Source: Microvirga arvi
Lineage (GTDB): Bacteria > Pseudomonadota > Alphaproteobacteria > Rhizobiales > Beijerinckiaceae
Reading direction: 5' to 3'
DNA: 64,000 nt
Assembly (NCBI RefSeq): GCF_016892765.1
Contig: NZ_JAFEMD010000005.1
Location: forward strand, 1 to 64,000
The number at the start of each line of letters is the position of its first letter. Positions within the stretch are counted from its first letter, which is position 1. Below, piece by piece: positions 17,675 to 25,733 of the stretch. The notes under the pieces were generated by a model, which was given only the letters and a program-made list of their open reading frames with translations, did no database searches and had not been told where the DNA came from. The position numbers and the translations under genes were made by a program.

Positions 17675-17860
17675 ATGGCAGCCAAGGCGCTGAAGGAGAT
17701 CGGAAGTGAAGGTGCGTATGCTTCCGATTTCACCAACGAGATCCTGGCCTGCAAAGCAGCAACTGGGGCGCTCGGCACGATGGTGGTGAAGCCGTCAGTT
17801 GCGTATCGGCTGCACTACCCAAAAGAAACGGTTGCAACGGACGGGTCGGTCTACGATTGA
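17675..17860 (+). CDS. Small hypothetical protein, doubtful
   Basis: A 61-residue frame (MAAKALKEIGSEGAYASDF...) without a clear ribosome site or a recognised family. It lies on the same strand as the two genes before it. Kept only because composition resembles coding sequence. Confidence 0.25.
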   Translation: MAAKALKEIGSEGAYASDFTNEILACKAATGALGTMVVKPSVAYRLHYPKETVATDGSVYD

Positions 17861-17956
17861 ATAGACGGTCGTGTTCCAAACAGTCCACTTATCGCGGCTC
17901 TTGAGCAAACCATCGCGCAGCATGCAGGAACTCACCGTCAGGCCATCAAGCTCATC

Positions 17957-18142
17957 CTAGACTTTGCACATCTCAAACCAGATCCTCATAGGGGCATCAG
18001 ACGATGACGGCGGGACCTCTCTCCAGAGCAGCCTCTTAATGCCGGTTCTCGCCTTCGCGACGAGCCAGCATGAGATGAGCAGTAGGCAGATGCCAAGTAG
18101 CATGAAGCCGGTCAACCATGCATTGGAGTTGAAAGGCGGCAC
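17957..18142 (-). CDS. Small single-span membrane protein, doubtful
   Basis: A 61-residue frame beginning at a GTG, with one hydrophobic span (LTGFMLLGICLLLISCWLV, about 10-28) followed by positive residues, which would give an N-out, C-in membrane peptide. The ribosome site is weak and no family is recognised. Confidence 0.3.
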   Translation of the reverse strand: MPPFNSNAWLTGFMLLGICLLLISCWLVAKARTGIKRLLWREVPPSSSDAPMRIWFEMCKV

Positions 18143-18199
18143 GATTCAGTTCCAGACAAAGTTCATGAACAACTTGTCGGGCATCGGTGACTGGTTGAT

Positions 18200-18370
18200 C
18201 TCCTGCTTCTTCTCCAAATTGCCCTAGCTGTAGATGTAGCCTCCATCCATGACCAAAACGTCTCGCGGGGACGGCGTCACGAACTGCTTGATGTGCTCAC
18301 CGTATAAGGCAATCTCGTTCGAGATGAGCATGTCGACGAAGATCTTAGGCTTCCACCTTGACGCACGAGA
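18200..18370 (-). pseudogene. Decayed fragment of the membrane-protein gene at 19174-20214
   Basis: Plus-strand TTGATGTGCTCACCGTA followed by AGGCAATCTCGTTCGAGATGAGCA parallels TTGATGTGCTCGCCGAAGGCCGCGAGCTC at 19688 onwards, and the flanking CGTCTCGCGGGGACGGC matches GGTGTCCCGCGGGAACGGC. The match corresponds to about residues 155-205 of the intact protein. No open frame remains. Confidence 0.6.
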
Positions 18371-18431
18371 TCGACTAGCCGCTCACGGCTATCGCGAACT
18401 ATCTGAAGGGCTGCCGCCGGATTTGTAGCGC

Positions 18432-18828
18432 ATGGACGGCGACAGGAAGCTGGAGGAGATCTCGGGCCCCGGCGTGAGCTGCCGCCACTTGATGCGAATT
18501 CTGGGCACCGAGTGGGGGCGGGTCTGCATTCGCCCCGATCCCTGGCTGCACCTGGCGCGCAACGGCGTCGAGCGGGCCTGGGCGAACGGGCAGCGCGTTG
18601 TGATCGATGACGTGCGCTTCGCCAATGAGGCCACGGCGATCCGGCGAGATGGGCGGGATCCTGATCAGGGTGAACCGGCCCGGCGTGGTGGCCGGTGGCC
18701 ACGTGTCCGAGACCGAGCAGGCCGGCATCGCGGTCGACTTCGAGCTCGCCAACGACGGGACCATCGCCGACCTGGTGCACCGCGTCTCCGCCATCCTGCG
18801 CCTGCACGAGCAGGCCCAGGCCGCCTAG
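18432..18828 (+). pseudogene. Phage-type deoxynucleotide monophosphate kinase, truncated and frameshifted
   Basis: The first frame encodes GVSCRHLMRILGTEWGR, then RQRVVIDDVRFANEATAIR-like sequence, the second half of phage dNMP kinases. The next frame continues the family with GGILIRVNRPG and HVSETEQAG. The two join if one base is removed in the run at about 18640-18645 (ATCCGGCGAGATGG, giving AIREMGG). The N-terminal P-loop (expected G-x-x-GSGKD) is missing altogether. In phages this enzyme supplies dNTP precursors; here it is dead. Confidence 0.75.
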
Positions 18829-19160
18829 TCGTTGCAGGGCCAGGCGTCCTGCAGCGCCTTGATCACCAGGTACGCAGCCGGGACGTGCCATTCCGTCGGG
18901 TTCTCCCGGGCATACTTGCAGGCGACGGCCGTGGCCTGCCCGGCCGACACGCTGGGCGGCGTGCAGTAGCCCCGTGACTTGCTGATCTGGGATCCCGTCG
19001 CGTACCCGTCCATCAGCCCGACGACGTAGCGGTTCGCGGCCAACTGCTTCTTCTCGCAGTGGCCCTGGGCGAACTCCTGTCCGTTGACCCACATGCTTTC
19101 CGCCCGCCCGGCCGACGTTGCCGCCAGCAACAGGGCGACACCCAAAACAACTCTACGCAT
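18825..19160 (-). CDS. Secreted Rap1a/Tai-like protein
   Basis: A 111-residue protein with a signal peptide (MRRVVLGVALLLAATSAGRA) and the pattern of the Rap1a/Tai family: WVNGQEFAQGHCEKK near the N terminus, then YVVGLMDGYA, a CTPPSV motif, and the closing H.PAAYLVIKALQDAWPC. Four cysteines suggest disulfides. The family was named for immunity proteins that inhibit type VI secretion amidases in the periplasm, but many members in phages and other contexts have unknown roles. The ATG at 19160 is preceded by GGGCAGGAA. No effector gene is adjacent. Its 3' end overlaps the dNMP kinase remnant by 4 bp. Confidence 0.7.
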   Translation of the reverse strand: MRRVVLGVALLLAATSAGRAESMWVNGQEFAQGHCEKKQLAANRYVVGLMDGYATGSQISKSRGYCTPPSVSAGQATAVACKYARENPTEWHVPAAYLVIKALQDAWPCND

Positions 19161-19173
19161 TTCCTGCCCCTGC

Positions 19174-20214
19174 CTAATCACGCCGTGACGGATCCACGAC
19201 CCACACGGCCGCGTCGGTCGCGATGACCTTGTCGATGATCGAGTAGGCGGCCGAGTCCCAGGCCGCCCCATGCTCCTTGCTCTTGAGCATGGCTTCCTTG
19301 ACGAGCGCCGGGTTCACGACAGGGCCTTCGAGTTCCTTCCAGACCTTGTACATCTCGCCCCAGACCTTCATCGCCTTCGAGGACGGGTCGACGAGGCGGC
19401 CCAGGCCGAACATGCGCAGGACGACCCGTAGGATCCTCAGGCCGAAGTGCGCCACGAGCAGCCCGCCCCAGACCTTCAGGAGGAACTCGCCGACGCCGTC
19501 GGCCCCGAGGAAGAAGGCCAGCATGACCGCGGCCCCGGGGATGAGCAGGGCCCAGGCCAGCCACATCACCAGGCGCTCGCCGACTTCCTTCCACCTGATC
19601 TTCTTCATCTCATCGAGGTTGCCGTCGTGGTCGAGATAGCGGCGGTTGAGACCGATGGTGTCCCGCGGGAACGGCATCATGAATTCTTTGATGTGCTCGC
19701 CGAAGGCCGCGAGCTCGCGCGTGATCAGTTGGTCGAGGAGGATGTAGTCGAGGAGCGGATGCCGAAGCCACGGCTGCTCGAAGTAGTCGGCGACGTCGGC
19801 CAGCAGGTGCTGCTTGTCGATGCCCGGCATGTGGTCGGACTTCAAGCCCTCGCGGAACCCCCGCTTCGGATCGTGCCTACGCCAGACCCGGTGCTTGGCG
19901 TCCTCGTAGGCCCGGCGCTCCTCCGCCGTCATGGCTTCAACGGACTTCTTGTAGATCATCTCGCCGAGCACCTTGCCGCGCCCGTTGAGCTGGATCGACT
20001 CGACAAGGTCGAAGGCCTTCTGGAGCCGGCGCTCCAGGTCCCACTCGGCCTCACCCTGCTTCAGGCTCTCGGCGACGCACCGCGCCGCGAGCTGCCCGAG
20101 CAACCAATTCTTCTGGCTCGAATGCGCGGCCCGCCCCGGCTCGACCCGGTCCTTGACCCAGGCCTTAGAGGCGGTGAGCGCCTCGTCCCTGGTCATCGTG
20201 TAGCTATCAGACAT
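19174..20214 (-). CDS. Hypothetical membrane protein
   Basis: A 346-residue protein beginning MSDSYTMTRDEALTASKAW. The first 210 residues are hydrophilic and helical (for example EAEWDLERRLQKAFDLVE, TAEERRAYEDAKHRVW). Two membrane spans follow (about 215-236 and 243-266), then a cytoplasm-like tail to VVDPSRRD. A positively charged region between the spans and tail fits an N-in, C-in topology. No family is recognised. A degraded second copy of part of this gene is found at 18200-18370. It lies 13 bp upstream of the Rap1a-like gene on the same strand and may be co-transcribed with it. Confidence 0.6.
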   Translation of the reverse strand: MSDSYTMTRDEALTASKAWVKDRVEPGRAAHSSQKNWLLGQLAARCVAESLKQGEAEWDLERRLQKAFDLVESIQLNGRGKVLGEMIYKKSVEAMTAEERRAYEDAKHRVWRRHDPKRGFREGLKSDHMPGIDKQHLLADVADYFEQPWLRHPLLDYILLDQLITRELAAFGEHIKEFMMPFPRDTIGLNRRYLDHDGNLDEMKKIRWKEVGERLVMWLAWALLIPGAAVMLAFFLGADGVGEFLLKVWGGLLVAHFGLRILRVVLRMFGLGRLVDPSSKAMKVWGEMYKVWKELEGPVVNPALVKEAMLKSKEHGAAWDSAAYSIIDKVIATDAAVWVVDPSRRD

Positions 20215-20340
20215 GCCCCAGGCCCGTCCCCAAGGAGACGGTAGCGCAGCTTGGCCGGAGACAGCAAGGCCACGTGGATATCGGGGACGGCGCGCCCCGG
20301 CATTGTGGGACAGGTTGCTGGTGGGATATAGCATCCGCCC

Positions 20341-20925
20341 ATGGTTCCTGATCCCAAATGGCTTGAAATCCTCAAAGCATCCGGCTGGCAAACGACGGCC
20401 CTGGCCGGCGCCTCCGCTCTCATCGTCTGGCTGAACAGCTCCGGGCTGCTCCCCGTCCCGCTCCACGAGTACATCATCCAGGGCGCGGTCGTCGTCGGCC
20501 TGGTCTCGGCCTGCCTGGCGCTGGCGTCCATCGCCTCCGCGCTCGTGAAGGCCTCCGAGCACCCGCGCCAGGCCGTCTCCGGATGGCGGGCGCGGCGGGC
20601 CTTCAAGCGGGAGTTCGAGGCTCACATCCCCATGCTGCGGCCCGTCGAGAGGCAGATCTTCGCATACCTGCTGCACCACAATCAGAAGGGTTTCACCGGG
20701 GCCCTGGACGCCGGGCATGCGGCAGGCCTTCTAGGATCGGGCTGGATACGCATCAACGCGCGGCATGGCCAACAACTCGACCGATGGGACGTGCCGTTCG
20801 TGGTCCACGATCTTGTCTGGGAGGTCCTGCAGGAACACAAGGATGAGTTCCCCTACAAGCCGGAGTATGACGAGCGCTACCGCACCCGCAGCGAGCGGCA
20901 GCCGTGGCGCGTGCCTGTCGTTTGA
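20341..20925 (+). CDS. SieB-like superinfection-exclusion membrane protein
   Basis: A 194-residue protein with two membrane spans near the N terminus (about 18-37 and 45-67). A basic segment (RARRAFKREFEAHIPMLRP) and a C-terminal soluble domain ending in a DVPFVVHDLVWEVLQE motif follow. Two N-terminal spans, a short helical domain and a terminal v.dfvW..L motif are the plan of phage SieB superinfection-exclusion proteins, which abort infection by related phages. The sequence match is by pattern only. It is transcribed divergently from the membrane-protein gene at 20214, within the island. Confidence 0.5.
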   Translation: MVPDPKWLEILKASGWQTTALAGASALIVWLNSSGLLPVPLHEYIIQGAVVVGLVSACLALASIASALVKASEHPRQAVSGWRARRAFKREFEAHIPMLRPVERQIFAYLLHHNQKGFTGALDAGHAAGLLGSGWIRINARHGQQLDRWDVPFVVHDLVWEVLQEHKDEFPYKPEYDERYRTRSERQPWRVPVV

Positions 20926-20990
20926 CCAACGATTTCACCAACGAATCTTTGGTGGCTTTGTTGGTGAAAACGTAGGATTGGTTGGTCAAT

Positions 20991-21353
20991 TCAGCGGTCG
21001 CCCGTGCCCAGGTTGTACGGGCCACTCGGGCACAGCATGGTCCCGAACACGATGCTATCCGCGTTGACGAAGAAGCCATCCAGCCTGTCGAGGTCAGCCC
21101 GCATGCCGCTCTCGGATCTCCTGGCGATGCCCTTCGCGGTTTGCGTCAGCCAAGCGCCGTGCGCCGGGTCATGGATCGTGCAGCTTCCCTCGACCCGCCA
21201 GGCCTTCCCTGAGCGCGTGAAGGTCAGCGATGCGTTGTAGGACAGGCCGTCGCGCATCTCCTGCAACGACAGGCTCCAGGGGCTCCAGCCCGGGCCGTCC
21301 CACCCGAGCGCGGGGGCTGCCGATAACAAAAGCGCGAGAGCGACAGTACGCAT
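20991..21353 (-). CDS. Hypothetical secreted protein
   Basis: A 120-residue protein with a short signal peptide (MRTVALALLLSAAPALG, cleaved near residue 17). It is followed by WDGPGWSPWSLSLQEMRDGLSYNASLTF, two cysteines and an acidic-basic C-terminal half. AAAGGAAAT precedes the ATG at 21353; an earlier ATG at 21377 has no ribosome site. No domain is recognised. A decayed copy lies at 15500-15875, so the gene belongs to a module that was duplicated inside the island. Confidence 0.6.
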   Translation of the reverse strand: MRTVALALLLSAAPALGWDGPGWSPWSLSLQEMRDGLSYNASLTFTRSGKAWRVEGSCTIHDPAHGAWLTQTAKGIARRSESGMRADLDRLDGFFVNADSIVFGTMLCPSGPYNLGTGDR

Positions 21354-21587
21354 GTCGATTTCCTTTGTGGGTTGCATGTGCGCCCGACGTCAGCCCGACA
21401 TCCGGCGCACGTCTGCCTCACCACAAAGAAACCGTTGCGGCACAGGCGAAAGATGCGATGGCGAGCATGAGGGCAACGAGCGCCGGGAGGGCTTCTTGGT
21501 AAAGATTCGGGCTGTCGATTCGTGGATTGGTCATCGGCGCCTCCGTGGAGCCGATGGTTATAGATTCTTGCACGGCCGATGGTAGCC

Positions 21588-22025
21588 CTACGGCTGAGGT
21601 AGGGAGTTCCCCTGATCGTCTTCCATGGGCGGCAGCGGAAGGTCCGGGAAATGGTCGCGCGCCTGGAAGCCTGGATGCGGAGCCCAGGGCCCAGACCGCT
21701 CCGACGTGCGCTCGCCCATGACCTGCTCGGCGATCTCTTGGGTCGTCCTATGCACATAGCGGCGGCCCAAGCGGTAGAACCGGTTCCGCGTGCGGAGCCA
21801 GCTTTCGTCATCAGCGATGCGGAGGACCTCGCTGGTTGTCAGGTGACCGGTGCCATGCTGTGGATGGTCAGTGACACGACCGAACGCGCACGGCACGCCA
21901 CGACGGTGCATCACGCGCCAATCGTCGAGCACGGGAGCCGCCATCAGGTCGATGTCGGTCGGCTCGATCCGGGCGACGAACAGGTCCCATTCCTCAGCGC
22001 TCAGGCGGCCCTTGTTCTGTGTCAT
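21588..22025 (-). CDS. DUF6634-like phage protein
   Basis: A 145-residue hydrophilic protein. The middle part follows the DUF6634 pattern: a W..R..PC..G.VT.HP..GTGHLTTSEVLRI stretch, then SWLRTRNRFYRLG near residues 80-92. The remainder is a charged, Pro-rich tail. The family is frequent in Hyphomicrobiales phages and islands and has no known function. It is the last gene of a chain in which each start overlaps the previous stop (22022-22025), so it is translationally coupled. Confidence 0.6.
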   Translation of the reverse strand: MTQNKGRLSAEEWDLFVARIEPTDIDLMAAPVLDDWRVMHRRGVPCAFGRVTDHPQHGTGHLTTSEVLRIADDESWLRTRNRFYRLGRRYVHRTTQEIAEQVMGERTSERSGPWAPHPGFQARDHFPDLPLPPMEDDQGNSLPQP

Positions 22026-22294
22026 GTGTTGCCTCCGTTGCGGGCGCCCAATCGCCAGGCGCCATGATACGTCACTGCGTAGCCATGCTCCTCGTCGAGC
22101 ACCTGGACGACGCCGGTGGTGACCTGCGATCCGTCCGGAAACCTGGCGTCGGGCGACCCATGCACGATCCCTCGCACGTGGAGGTCCTCGCCCTCCTCAA
22201 GGAGCTCGTAGTCCTCAAGGATCGGGGCCTCGGCCATCATGCGCGCCGGGGGCTGCCAGTTGTCATCCAGGAAGTATCTCGAATACCTGCTCAT
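22022..22294 (-). CDS. Small phage hypothetical protein
   Basis: A 90-residue acidic protein from MSRYSRYFLDDNW. It includes a strand-rich middle (LHVRGIVHGSP, ARFPDGSQVTTGVVQVLDEEHGYAVTY) and a C-terminal tail ending ARNGGNT. The DGSQVTT...V..LD pattern resembles small rhizobial phage proteins that form beta domains. It overlaps both neighbours by 4 bp within the coupled operon. Confidence 0.55.
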   Translation of the reverse strand: MSRYSRYFLDDNWQPPARMMAEAPILEDYELLEEGEDLHVRGIVHGSPDARFPDGSQVTTGVVQVLDEEHGYAVTYHGAWRLGARNGGNT

Positions 22295-22671
22295 GCTGAA
22301 TTCTCCGGCTGCCAATCGCTTTCAACAAGAGCCCAGGCCTGCCTGCCTTCCGTGAGCACGACGAGATCGGCACGATGGATCGGCTGGTAGCTTGGTCTGA
22401 TGGTGAAGGCACCGCACCAGTAGGGGCTGTAGTTGATGAGGACGAACTCATAGCCAAGCGTCCCGGGCGGAGGCGGCGAGACCAGCGTGCCGGTGATCCA
22501 CGCGCTTACGTTGCGCTGACGCGTTCGGATGTAGCGCTGCCTTTCCGCCTCACGGACGACCATCCGGCAGTCGGCCAAGGCAACGCTCACCATGTGGTCG
22601 ACGACCCTGCCGTCGACGCGCACCGACCACATGCGCTTGCGCGTGTGCCAGTAAACATCAGCCTTCGTCAC
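22291..22671 (-). CDS. Hypothetical phage protein, GTG start
   Basis: A 126-residue protein that starts at a GTG with a near-perfect AGGAGG five bases upstream. The N terminus (VTKADVYWHTRKRMWSVRVDGRVV) is strand-rich, and the middle has Arg-rich helix REAERQRYIRTRQRN. The C-terminal half looks beta-rich with TRP/TYR (YSPYWCGAFTIRPSYQ). No family is recognised. It overlaps its neighbours at both ends. Confidence 0.6.
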   Translation of the reverse strand: MTKADVYWHTRKRMWSVRVDGRVVDHMVSVALADCRMVVREAERQRYIRTRQRNVSAWITGTLVSPPPPGTLGYEFVLINYSPYWCGAFTIRPSYQPIHRADLVVLTEGRQAWALVESDWQPENSA

Positions 22672-22907
22672 AGGTACCTCCTGCCGCTCTTGAGCGTGCA
22701 CATGATGCGCCAGGCCTCGCAGATCTCCGGCGCCCTGGCCGAGGGATGCTCGATGACAATCCACATGGCAGCCACGAGCTCGTCCAAGCGCGCCACCGAC
22801 AGGTCGTCCAGGAAAGCCTGGGCGGCGCGCTGCGGGCGCTCGTCGTGCTCGCGGAAGGCCTCGCCGAGGTCGAGAGCGCAGACCATGGCGGTCGAGAGGT
22901 TAGCCAT
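22668..22907 (-). CDS. Small helical hypothetical protein
   Basis: A 79-residue protein (MANLSTAMVCALDLGEAF...) with long helices and an ending CTLKSGRRYL. The start overlaps the end of the upstream gene (22900-22907), and its stop overlaps the next start. No domain is recognised. Confidence 0.55.
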   Translation of the reverse strand: MANLSTAMVCALDLGEAFREHDERPQRAAQAFLDDLSVARLDELVAAMWIVIEHPSARAPEICEAWRIMCTLKSGRRYL

Positions 22908-23265
22908 CGTTGGCCTCCCTGTGCTCGTAGCATCGGATCTCGGTGCCGTTGCCGACGAGGACGGGATCCCCACTCTTGCCGCAGACCTCGCACCGGTGCT
23001 TCGAGAGCTCCACCGCGGCGAGGTAGAGACGGTACGCCAGGGTCGACGTGCCCAGACAACCGTCCGAGATCATCGCGAGCTGGCCCCTGGCCTTGTGGAT
23101 GCTCAGGATGACAAAACGCTCCTCCGGAGACAGCGCGTTGTCGATCTCGCGCACCATGGCCTCGGTGAGACCACGCCAGCCCTCGGGCACGCGGACCGCT
23201 GTCTCCACGGCAAAGCGATGCCGGTGCCGGGCGACCAATGCCGCCCGCCAATCTTGCTTCTGCAT
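22900..23265 (-). CDS. Hypothetical protein with C-terminal cysteine cluster
   Basis: A 121-residue protein with a very strong ribosome site GAGGAGGTGG before its ATG. The N-terminal part is helical (MQKQDWRAALVARHRHRF...); the C-terminal end has CEVCGKSGD and CYEH, spaced to bind one zinc. It lies 10 bp downstream of the AAA+ ATPase gene, so both are probably translated from the same message. No family is recognised. Confidence 0.6.
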   Translation of the reverse strand: MQKQDWRAALVARHRHRFAVETAVRVPEGWRGLTEAMVREIDNALSPEERFVILSIHKARGQLAMISDGCLGTSTLAYRLYLAAVELSKHRCEVCGKSGDPVLVGNGTEIRCYEHREANDG

Positions 23266-23275
23266 TGCCACCTCC

Positions 23276-24928
23276 TCAATGACGCGGGGCCAGGGCCGCG
23301 CGGCCCATGACGAGGACCTCGACCAACCTGCGGAGGCGGCGCATCGACCCGCCGGTCCACTGGCCTGCAAGGAGGTCGAGCTCGTCGCCGTCGAGATCGG
23401 GCAGCCAGCGCTCGTCGACGCCGTTCTCCTCGCGGATGTCGGCGACCATGGTCCTGGCGATGGCCGGCAGGTGCTCGGCCTTGGGCCTGGGGATGTGCAG
23501 CACGCGCAGCCTGTCGCGCAGCGGCCCGGCGACCCGGTGCAGGTCGTTCGCCGTCATGAGGTACGTCATGCACGACAGGTCGAGCGGCACCTCCAGCATC
23601 GGGTCGACGATCCGGCGCGATGTCTCCCGCTCCAGGAATGGGAGCAAGGCCTCGTCCAAGCGGCCGTTGTGAGAGCTCGTGCCGGCCTTGTCGATCTCGT
23701 CGATGATGAGGCACGCGTTCGCGCGCTCGAACTGGAGGAGAGCCTGGGCGGGCGCCGACAATCTCGCTGAGGCCCAAGCCGCGCTGGTGCCGGCGATCTG
23801 GCCGTCGGATGCGCCTGCTGCGGAGTGCAGCAGGTAGCGCAGACCAGAGGCCTCGACGGCCCGCCGGGCGTAGCGCGTCTTGCCCACGCCGGGCGCCCCG
23901 TCGAGGAGGGAGGGGCGCAGCCATGCGTAGCCGAGCTGCTGCGATACAACCGCATCCTGCGCGACGGCCGTGTTGGCGGCCTCGGCTTGCGGGTATTCCG
24001 CCTGCAGTGCCTTGAAGACCACCTCAGGATCGGCAGGAGGATCGTACGCCAGGACCTTGCCGGCCACGTGCCCGACCTTTCCTCTCGCGACGGCCGATGA
24101 CCCCGTGCGGCGCCCTTCCGTGGTGACGGTAGTGGGCTCCAGCGCCGGGAAAACCACACGCCCGCGGACCTGGGGCTCCTCGTCCTCGATGTCTTCCGGG
24201 AGCACCTGCAGGATGTCCATCTGAACCCCGCCGGCCGGGTTGTCCAGGAGATCGCGCAGGACGCTACCCTGGACGGTCTTCTCCCGCTTGCGCTGCTCCT
24301 CGGTGACGGTGGCCCGGGCTTCGTAGACGTCGAATGCCAGGCGCCCGGCCTCGGCGAGATGCACCATCGCGGCGGCATGCGATTGCAGGCGCATGCGCTC
24401 GTCGGCCCACGCGAAAGAGGGTGTCTCGGTCCGGAGCGCTTCCCAAACGGTCGCGTGGAGCTGCGCGGGCGCGAGCTCATCCGTGGCCATCCGTTCCATG
24501 TCGAAGGCGATCTTGGCGACGTGCCAGGCAGCCCCAGGGGCGCCGTCGCACCAGGCGTAGAACATCAGGCGATGATACGCATCGCGCGCTGCGCTGAGGG
24601 CTCCCATCGGCCAGTCGGCGGTTGGCAGGGACAGCGTCCGCTCGGCCTCGGTCGCCGCGGCGAAAGCGGTGACATGACACGGGTCGTCGTGGAAATCGCG
24701 CAGCCGGGCCGCGAGGAGGCCAAGCGGTACGCCGTAGCCTTCGAACAGGGGGACGTTCTGCTCGCAATAAAGGCGCAGGTCACGTTCGATTGAGTAATCG
24801 CGGAACGGCGCGCCCCGGTACAGGTTTTCCGTCGAGACGACGCCGGTCACCTGGCGCCTGCATTGTATGTTGAAACGGGTCTGCAGCTCGCGCAGGCGCG
24901 CGACTCGACCCTTGGTGTCGTTTGACAT
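23276..24928 (-). CDS. AAA+ ATPase, Lon/ClpX-like module, phage-associated
   Basis: A 550-residue protein. The first 330 residues are mostly helical with no known domain. The AAA+ module follows: Walker A GAPGVGKT (344-351), Walker B CLIIDE (406-411), a sensor-1 asparagine at LMTAND (about 461) and a likely arginine finger in PLRDRLRVLHIPRP (about 471-475). The IPRPKAEH loop after the finger is typical of Lon-type AAA modules, but no protease domain is present. It opens a six-gene coupled operon (24928 to 21588). The gene sits in a phage-like island, so a role in phage DNA metabolism, in remodelling or in defence is possible, without evidence for one over the others. Confidence 0.75.
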   Translation of the reverse strand: MSNDTKGRVARLRELQTRFNIQCRRQVTGVVSTENLYRGAPFRDYSIERDLRLYCEQNVPLFEGYGVPLGLLAARLRDFHDDPCHVTAFAAATEAERTLSLPTADWPMGALSAARDAYHRLMFYAWCDGAPGAAWHVAKIAFDMERMATDELAPAQLHATVWEALRTETPSFAWADERMRLQSHAAAMVHLAEAGRLAFDVYEARATVTEEQRKREKTVQGSVLRDLLDNPAGGVQMDILQVLPEDIEDEEPQVRGRVVFPALEPTTVTTEGRRTGSSAVARGKVGHVAGKVLAYDPPADPEVVFKALQAEYPQAEAANTAVAQDAVVSQQLGYAWLRPSLLDGAPGVGKTRYARRAVEASGLRYLLHSAAGASDGQIAGTSAAWASARLSAPAQALLQFERANACLIIDEIDKAGTSSHNGRLDEALLPFLERETSRRIVDPMLEVPLDLSCMTYLMTANDLHRVAGPLRDRLRVLHIPRPKAEHLPAIARTMVADIREENGVDERWLPDLDGDELDLLAGQWTGGSMRRLRRLVEVLVMGRAALAPRH

Positions 24929-25026
24929 GTGTCAGCCCCTTCGGACTCATCGCGCACGACCCACTGTCGAGACGCTGCACACCTTATACGACAAAATGGT
25001 TAAGAATGTCCTAAAGGATTATGACT

Positions 25027-25395
25027 TCAGTCCTTGGAGCCTGTGGATTCCTCGGGTTTCACCCGGGCGGCGGCGTCGCGGAGATGGGCGGATACAACGT
25101 GCGGCGACAGGCCGGTGGCCAGGATCGCGTCGAGGAGGTCATAGAGCTGCTGCTCGTACCGGGTCTCATTGAGGCGCCGCCTCTGCTCGTCCAGATCGCG
25201 CAGGACGCCCGCCGGCACCGTGGACTCACCGGCGGACCAGCGCTGAGCCGTCCGTGTCGAGACACCCGCGAACGCTGCCAGTCGGTACACCCAGCCCAGG
25301 CCGAACACCGCCTGCCCGAGCTCGCGGAATTGAGCGACCTCGTCCTCGGCGACCTTGATGAATCGAATTTTGGGAGGGCGAGTCTCTTCGGTCAT
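25027..25395 (-). CDS. Cro/CI-like HTH protein
   Basis: A 122-residue protein. Residues about 26-58 (VYRLAAFAGVSTRTAQRWSAGES) form a helix-turn-helix with the GVSTRTAQRW turn typical of small phage repressors. Charged helices follow (LDEQRRRLNETRYEQQLYDLLD) and may dimerise. The ATG at 25395 is preferred; longer frames to 25500 lack a ribosome site. It lies 98 bp upstream of the AAA+ gene on the same strand, so it may regulate or share the operon. Confidence 0.6.
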   Translation of the reverse strand: MTEETRPPKIRFIKVAEDEVAQFRELGQAVFGLGWVYRLAAFAGVSTRTAQRWSAGESTVPAGVLRDLDEQRRRLNETRYEQQLYDLLDAILATGLSPHVVSAHLRDAAARVKPEESTGSKD

Positions 25396-25484
25396 GCCGA
25401 AAGGAATGCGCGACCCTGGCCCAAAAGGAAAGCCCCGGCGCAGGGCCAGGGCTTCGAGTAGGACACAAAGGGCGGCTTGGCTCA

Positions 25485-25733
25485 TCACACCGGCCGCCAC
25501 ACACCATGCTTGCGATTCGTGTCATCCCCGCCAGGGATGTCTTCGAGGTTGTAAGGCTCCTCGGTCTCGACCCGGGCAGCCCGGATCCGGGCCAGGTCGT
25601 CCGGCGTGAGGTCCTCGACCCTTACGGCCTGCCTCTCGGAAAACTTTCGCTCGAGCCTGGCGAGCTCCTCCTCGACCGCGTCCTCGTTCTTGCCGGCCAG
25701 GGCATCGGCGGCCACCTGGCGGGCATACTGCAT
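25485..25733 (-). CDS. Small acidic hypothetical protein
   Basis: An 82-residue protein (MQYARQVAADALAGKNEDAVEEELARLERKF...) with two charged helices and an acidic tail TEEPYNLEDIPGGDD. The frame opens shortly after a stop, and its ribosome site is weak, so a 5' end lost to frame decay is possible. It is upstream of the HTH gene on the same strand. Confidence 0.4.
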   Translation of the reverse strand: MQYARQVAADALAGKNEDAVEEELARLERKFSERQAVRVEDLTPDDLARIRAARVETEEPYNLEDIPGGDDTNRKHGVWRPV

